From NCBI GenBank assembly GCA_024639505.1, contig JAHEIE010000024.1:1-46644 (forward strand): DNA of 46,644 nucleotides, written 5' to 3'. Below, piece after piece: positions 42,757 to 46,644 of the stretch. Position 1 is the first letter of the stretch; every line of letters begins with the position of its first letter. Source of the stretch: Crocinitomicaceae bacterium. Its GTDB lineage: Bacteria; Bacteroidota; Bacteroidia; Flavobacteriales_D; CAJJDF01. Both the position numbers and the translations under genes were made by a program. The notes below the pieces were generated by a model. That model was not told the DNA's origin. It saw nothing but the letters and a program-made list of their open reading frames with translations, and searched no databases.

Positions 42757-42780
42757 ATCAATTATTCATTGTTAATTATC
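42757..42780 (-). repeat. Dispersed stop-codon-adjacent repeat, copy 2
   Basis: ATCAATTATTCATTGTTAATTATC, immediately 3' of fahA; same orientation relative to its gene as the lysA copy. Confidence 0.6.
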
Positions 42781-42782
42781 AA

Positions 42783-44057
42783 TTACAAAGCAGGCAAAAC
42801 CTTCGCCTTCACCTCTCCAAATCCAATTCTCACTCCATCTTTTTCAGAAAATCCTCTCATAATAACCGTATCATTATCATTGATAAATTTTCTTTCTGTC
42901 CCATCCTTCATCGGGATGGTTTTAGTTCCTTTCCAAGACAATTCCAACATAGAACCAAATTCACTTTCTTTTGGTCCAGAAATAGTTCCAGACCCCATAC
43001 AATCTCCTGTTCTTATGTTACATCCATTTACCGAATGGTGAGCCAATTGCTGATTCATATTCCAATACATGTATTTGTAATTAGACTGAGAAACAGTCGT
43101 TTCCTCGCCTCCTTCTGGCTTTATGATTACCTCCAGATTAATATCTACGTGCTTATCGCCAGCATATTCCAAATAAGGCAAAACCTTTGGCTCCTGAACC
43201 GGACCAGCAGTTCGGAAAGGCTCTAAAGCGTCCAATGTAACTATCCAACAAGAAATATGCGAAGCAAAGTTTTTTCCTAAAAATGGGCCAAGCGGCACAT
43301 ATTCCCAACCTTGAATATCTCTTGCACTCCAATCGTTTAGCAATGCCATACCAAAAATGTATTCATCTGCTTCTTCAGTAGAAATGGATTCTCCCAATGG
43401 TTTTCCTTCGTAAGTAAAAAAGGCAGTTTCTAATTCAAAATCTAATAAATTACAATTTCCAAACACAGGAACCTCAACGGTAGGTGGTTTCTTTTGACCT
43501 TTTGGTCTATGAAAATCAACTCCCGAAGGCACAATAGAACTGGATCTTCCATGGTAACCTACAGGAATGTGTTTCCAGTTTGGCAACAAAGCATTGTTTG
43601 GATCACGGAACAAACACCCAACATTGTAGGCATGTTGCTCGCTCGAATAAAAATCGGTATAATCCCCAATGTGCATTGGAAGCAACATTTCTACTTCACT
43701 TTGCAAGTACAAAACTTGCTCACAATGATGCCCATTTTTCTGTAATTCATCATTTTCTGCACTCAATAATTCAGAAATTCTATTTCTCAATTCTCTCGTT
43801 CCTTGCTTCCCGTGACGCATCATTTTATTAAGAATGTTGCAATCAAAATCTTCAATAGTAAACTGAAGTCTTGTCAAATACCCCAAAGAATGTAGTGCTT
43901 TTAAATCCAAAACTTTGTCTCCAATCGCAACTCCTACTCGCGCAGAATTTCCATTGTGAGTGAATATCCCAAACGGTAGGTTTTGAATAGGAAAATCAGA
44001 ATTTGCAGGTACTTCTACCCACGATTTTAAAGCTGGATTGTTGGCTTTTATTGTCAT
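42783..44057 (-). CDS. fahA: Fumarylacetoacetase
   Basis: FPIQNLPFGIFT, DYTDFYSSEQHAYNVGCLFRDPNNALLPNWKHIPVGYHGRSSSIVPSG, NDWSARDIQGWEYVPLGPFLGKNF. Start at ATG 44057. Confidence 0.95.
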   Translation of the reverse strand: MTIKANNPALKSWVEVPANSDFPIQNLPFGIFTHNGNSARVGVAIGDKVLDLKALHSLGYLTRLQFTIEDFDCNILNKMMRHGKQGTRELRNRISELLSAENDELQKNGHHCEQVLYLQSEVEMLLPMHIGDYTDFYSSEQHAYNVGCLFRDPNNALLPNWKHIPVGYHGRSSSIVPSGVDFHRPKGQKKPPTVEVPVFGNCNLLDFELETAFFTYEGKPLGESISTEEADEYIFGMALLNDWSARDIQGWEYVPLGPFLGKNFASHISCWIVTLDALEPFRTAGPVQEPKVLPYLEYAGDKHVDINLEVIIKPEGGEETTVSQSNYKYMYWNMNQQLAHHSVNGCNIRTGDCMGSGTISGPKESEFGSMLELSWKGTKTIPMKDGTERKFINDNDTVIMRGFSEKDGVRIGFGEVKAKVLPAL

Positions 44058-44223
44058 AATTATTGAGTTCAAATTTTGAATAGTAAAAATACAAAACTGT
44101 ACAGAGTAATAAAAGCTTATACCCCTATTTTCCAAATTCCTTTTTCCAAAAACGCTTCAATAGTTTGTCGATTTGCTTTGATAATCTAATTATTTGATAA
44201 AACATTCATGAGTTAGAAAAAAA

Positions 44224-45231
44224 CTACAATTTGACTATTTTCTGAAAATAAGAACCTTTGCCATTTGTTACATTCAAAAAGTAAATAGCATTTTTTAGTT
44301 CAGATAAATCAAGAAAAACATTTGAATCACTTGTTTTTTCTTCGAGAACTACCTTTCCCTCAAAACTAATAATTCTAATAAACGAAGGACCATCTTCCTT
44401 TATATCTAATACCAAAGAATTATAAGTCGGATTAGGAAAAACAGTTACTTCTAAAGGCAAACTATGTTCATTCACACCCAACGTATTTATACTTTCAGAT
44501 GGTTTTGAAGCCTCAGCTTGAACCAAATCTTTGGAAGATGTTTCTTGTAAAATAGCCAATGTAAAAATTCTGGATTCATCCCAAATTGAATTGATAGAAG
44601 AGGTAAACGTGTATACCAATGAATCTCCAATTGTGGCTGGTAAATTTAAAGACATACCCGAAGAAGAGGTCAACGATTTGCGAAATACATCGTAATGTTT
44701 TGTTTCGCCATTTCCTCCAGAATAAAAAACAGTATCCTCTGCCAAGGCAACAAAAAGAGACAAATTACCCAACGTATGAGCCCCTTCTGTTTTTAAAACA
44801 ACAGTTGATTGTATAGAATCTAAACCAAAATTTTGCTGAACTATTCGGATACTAGCTGGCGCACTAAGCGACTGATACGGTGTAAATATTGAATTGCTAG
44901 AATAGTTTGCTCCTCCAGAAATCACATCTCCATTTATTACCAATCTTGGGGTTCCTCCATAAATCCCATAGTAATTTGTTCGTGCATCATTGTCCGTAGA
45001 ATTTTGTTGATACAACTGACAACTACTGTATGGTGCGCTTGGGTGAACAGCCAGGTGTAATACTCCAGAATTATTGCTCAGATTATTATAAAATCCGGGA
45101 TTACGAGAACCGCAAATACTACAGAATGAATTGGTAAAATGTTCTACCACAATTTTTTTTACTACTTGCCCAAAAGATAATTGGCTTAGCATTAGACTTA
45201 GGAATAAAATTCCAGCTACATTTTTTTTCAT
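44224..45231 (-). CDS. Secreted Omp28-like thioredoxin-fold protein with T9SS type A sorting domain
   Basis: Signal peptide; VEHFTNSFCSICGSRNPGFYNNL (CxxC); C-terminal VTVFPNPTYNSLVLDI...AIYFLNVTNGKGSYFQKIVKL. Confidence 0.85.
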   Translation of the reverse strand: MKKNVAGILFLSLMLSQLSFGQVVKKIVVEHFTNSFCSICGSRNPGFYNNLSNNSGVLHLAVHPSAPYSSCQLYQQNSTDNDARTNYYGIYGGTPRLVINGDVISGGANYSSNSIFTPYQSLSAPASIRIVQQNFGLDSIQSTVVLKTEGAHTLGNLSLFVALAEDTVFYSGGNGETKHYDVFRKSLTSSSGMSLNLPATIGDSLVYTFTSSINSIWDESRIFTLAILQETSSKDLVQAEASKPSESINTLGVNEHSLPLEVTVFPNPTYNSLVLDIKEDGPSFIRIISFEGKVVLEEKTSDSNVFLDLSELKNAIYFLNVTNGKGSYFQKIVKL

Positions 45232-45309
45232 AGGGATTGTTTTAATTATTAAATAAGAATTTTAGATAGTTCGCTTTCAATTTCTTTTAACGTCCTTCCT
45301 TTACAATCT

Positions 45310-45346
45310 TTACAAAAAAAAGCCATCTACTTTCGTAAATGGCATT
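45310..45346 (-). terminator. Terminator for the pdhB transcript
   Basis: Minus strand: GCCATttacgaaagtagATGGC followed by an 8-T run. Confidence 0.65.
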
Positions 45347-45366
45347 CAATAATTATTCTCGTGTCA

Positions 45367-45500
45367 GTTCTCGATACAATTTTTATCCGCAATCGCTCCA
45401 TAAAAACCACTCGAATTAAAATGCGTTTGTTGCTCTGCTCTGTCAGTTCGAGTGATTTTAAAATTTTGTGAGAACAAAAACTTAAAATTATATCGAGAAC
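45367..45500. repeat. Nested inverted-repeat intergenic element (MITE-like), about 134 bp
   Basis: Outer arms GTTCTCGATACAATTTT and AAAATTATATCGAGAAC; inner arms AAAACCACTCGAATT and GTTCGAGTGATTTT. Confidence 0.65.
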
Positions 45501-45517
45501 AGAAGAGCTAAAATAAA

Positions 45518-46498
45518 CTAGTTCACATACAATACAGCTTTCACCGCATCAATCACTCTTTTTGGATTTGGCATTGCTTCTTCAATCAATGTTGGAGAAA
45601 ATGCGAATGGTGTATCTGCTTGAGTAACTCTCATTACTGGTGCATCCAAATAATCAAATCCGTATCTCTGAACGTAATAAGCAATCTCAGAAGAAATAGA
45701 AGCCATTGGCCAACTTTCCTCCAATACTACTAATCTATTCGTTTTCTTCACCGATTTCATTACCGTATCCCAATCCAATGGACGAATAGAACGTAAATCA
45801 ATAACTTCACAAGAAATACCTTCTTTTGCCAATTCATCTGCAGCAACGTAAGCTTCTTTAATTATCTTTCCGAAAGAAACGATAGTTACATCATCTCCTT
45901 TTCTTTTTACATCAGCCAATCCAATTGGAATAATGTATTCTCCTTCAGGAATTTCTCCTTTGTCTCCATACATTTTTTCCGATTCCATAATAAGTACTGG
46001 ATCGTTGTCTCTAATTGCTGCTTTCAATAATCCTTTTGCATCGTATGGATTAGAAGGTGTAATCACTTTCAATCCTGGAACATGTGCGTACATTGCTTCA
46101 AAACTCTGAGAGTGAGTAGCTGCCAGTTGTCCAGCAGTTCCGTTTCCACCTCTAAATACGATTGGCACATTGATTTGCCCTCCACTCATTTGCAACATTT
46201 TCGCTGCACTGTTTATGATTTGATCAGCAGCAAGAATCGCAAAATTCCAAGTCATAAACTCTACTATTGGTCTCAAACCATTCATGGCTGCACCCACTGC
46301 GATACCAGCAAAACCAAGCTCTGCAATTGGAGTATCTATTACTCGCTCTGGACCAAATTCGTCCAACATTCCTTGACTTACTTTATAAGCTCCGTTGTAT
46401 TCCGCAACTTCTTCTCCTAGTAAGAAAACACTCTTGTCTCTTCTCATTTCCTCGTTCATCGCTTCACGAAGTGCTTCTCTAAATTGAACTGTTCTCAT
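45518..46498 (-). CDS. pdhB: Pyruvate dehydrogenase E1 component beta subunit
   Basis: MRTVQFREALREAMNEEMRRDKSVFLLGEEVAEYNGAYKVSQGM, DTPIAELGFAGIAVGAAM, RGGNGTAGQLAATHSQSFEA. Confidence 0.93.
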   Translation of the reverse strand: MRTVQFREALREAMNEEMRRDKSVFLLGEEVAEYNGAYKVSQGMLDEFGPERVIDTPIAELGFAGIAVGAAMNGLRPIVEFMTWNFAILAADQIINSAAKMLQMSGGQINVPIVFRGGNGTAGQLAATHSQSFEAMYAHVPGLKVITPSNPYDAKGLLKAAIRDNDPVLIMESEKMYGDKGEIPEGEYIIPIGLADVKRKGDDVTIVSFGKIIKEAYVAADELAKEGISCEVIDLRSIRPLDWDTVMKSVKKTNRLVVLEESWPMASISSEIAYYVQRYGFDYLDAPVMRVTQADTPFAFSPTLIEEAMPNPKRVIDAVKAVLYVN

Positions 46499-46532
46499 CT
46501 ATTCAGTTTATGGGTTATTGTAAAAATAATTC

Positions 46533-46540
46533 CAAAGATA
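46533..46540 (-). promoter_or_regulatory. Putative -7 element of pdhB
   Basis: TATCTTTG on the minus strand, 34 bp upstream of the ATG. No clear -33. Confidence 0.4.
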
Positions 46541-46644
46541 GGAATACTATTTTTTATTTGTCTTATGTTTTTATCGTTTTTTCTGTTTAAAAAAATATCA
46601 CTTCAATAAATTCAAAAAATGCAATTTTATTATGCATGCATACC

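Noticed and set aside
42720-43226. 168-aa plus-strand ORF overlapping fahA
   Set aside because: Antisense to a confident fumarylacetoacetase; composition is not protein-like.
46082-46482. Plus-strand ORFs opposite pdhB
   Set aside because: Antisense shadows of a conserved gene.
46619-46644. Possible start of a plus-strand gene (ATGCAATTTTATTATGCATGCATACC)
   Set aside because: Only eight codons remain before the window end; cannot be supported.

Overview
The window is a 46.6 kb AT-rich chromosomal segment from a Bacteroidota bacterium. It is probably Flavobacteriales, judging by the gldF/gldG pair, a T9SS sorting tail, OmpP1/FadL and PorV/PorQ-like barrels, and TAnnTTTG-type promoters. Content is mostly housekeeping: cinA, guaB, proS, tRNA-Glu/rpsT, pheT, mutL, rlmD-like, lysC/lysA, an ABC-F ATPase, queE, 5-FCL, ybaB, fahA and pdhB. 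I see no CRISPR array, prophage, transposase or classical defence island. The most interesting observations are: a MutS-family ATPase with predicted transmembrane segments and no mismatch-recognition N-terminus; a lipoprotein-type KatG opposite oxyR, whose transcript looks leaderless; a 54-aa membrane mini-protein missing from the ORF track; an FNR/CRP-like palindrome at activator distance upstream of a YgaP-like membrane protein; a 21-bp tandem repeat over the lysC promoter; several dispersed or nested inverted-repeat intergenic elements; a Trp/Asn/Gly-rich plus Ser/Arg-rich secreted protein; and a Cys-rich module fused to a TonB C-terminus. Family names come from reading translated motifs only. 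No searches were run.
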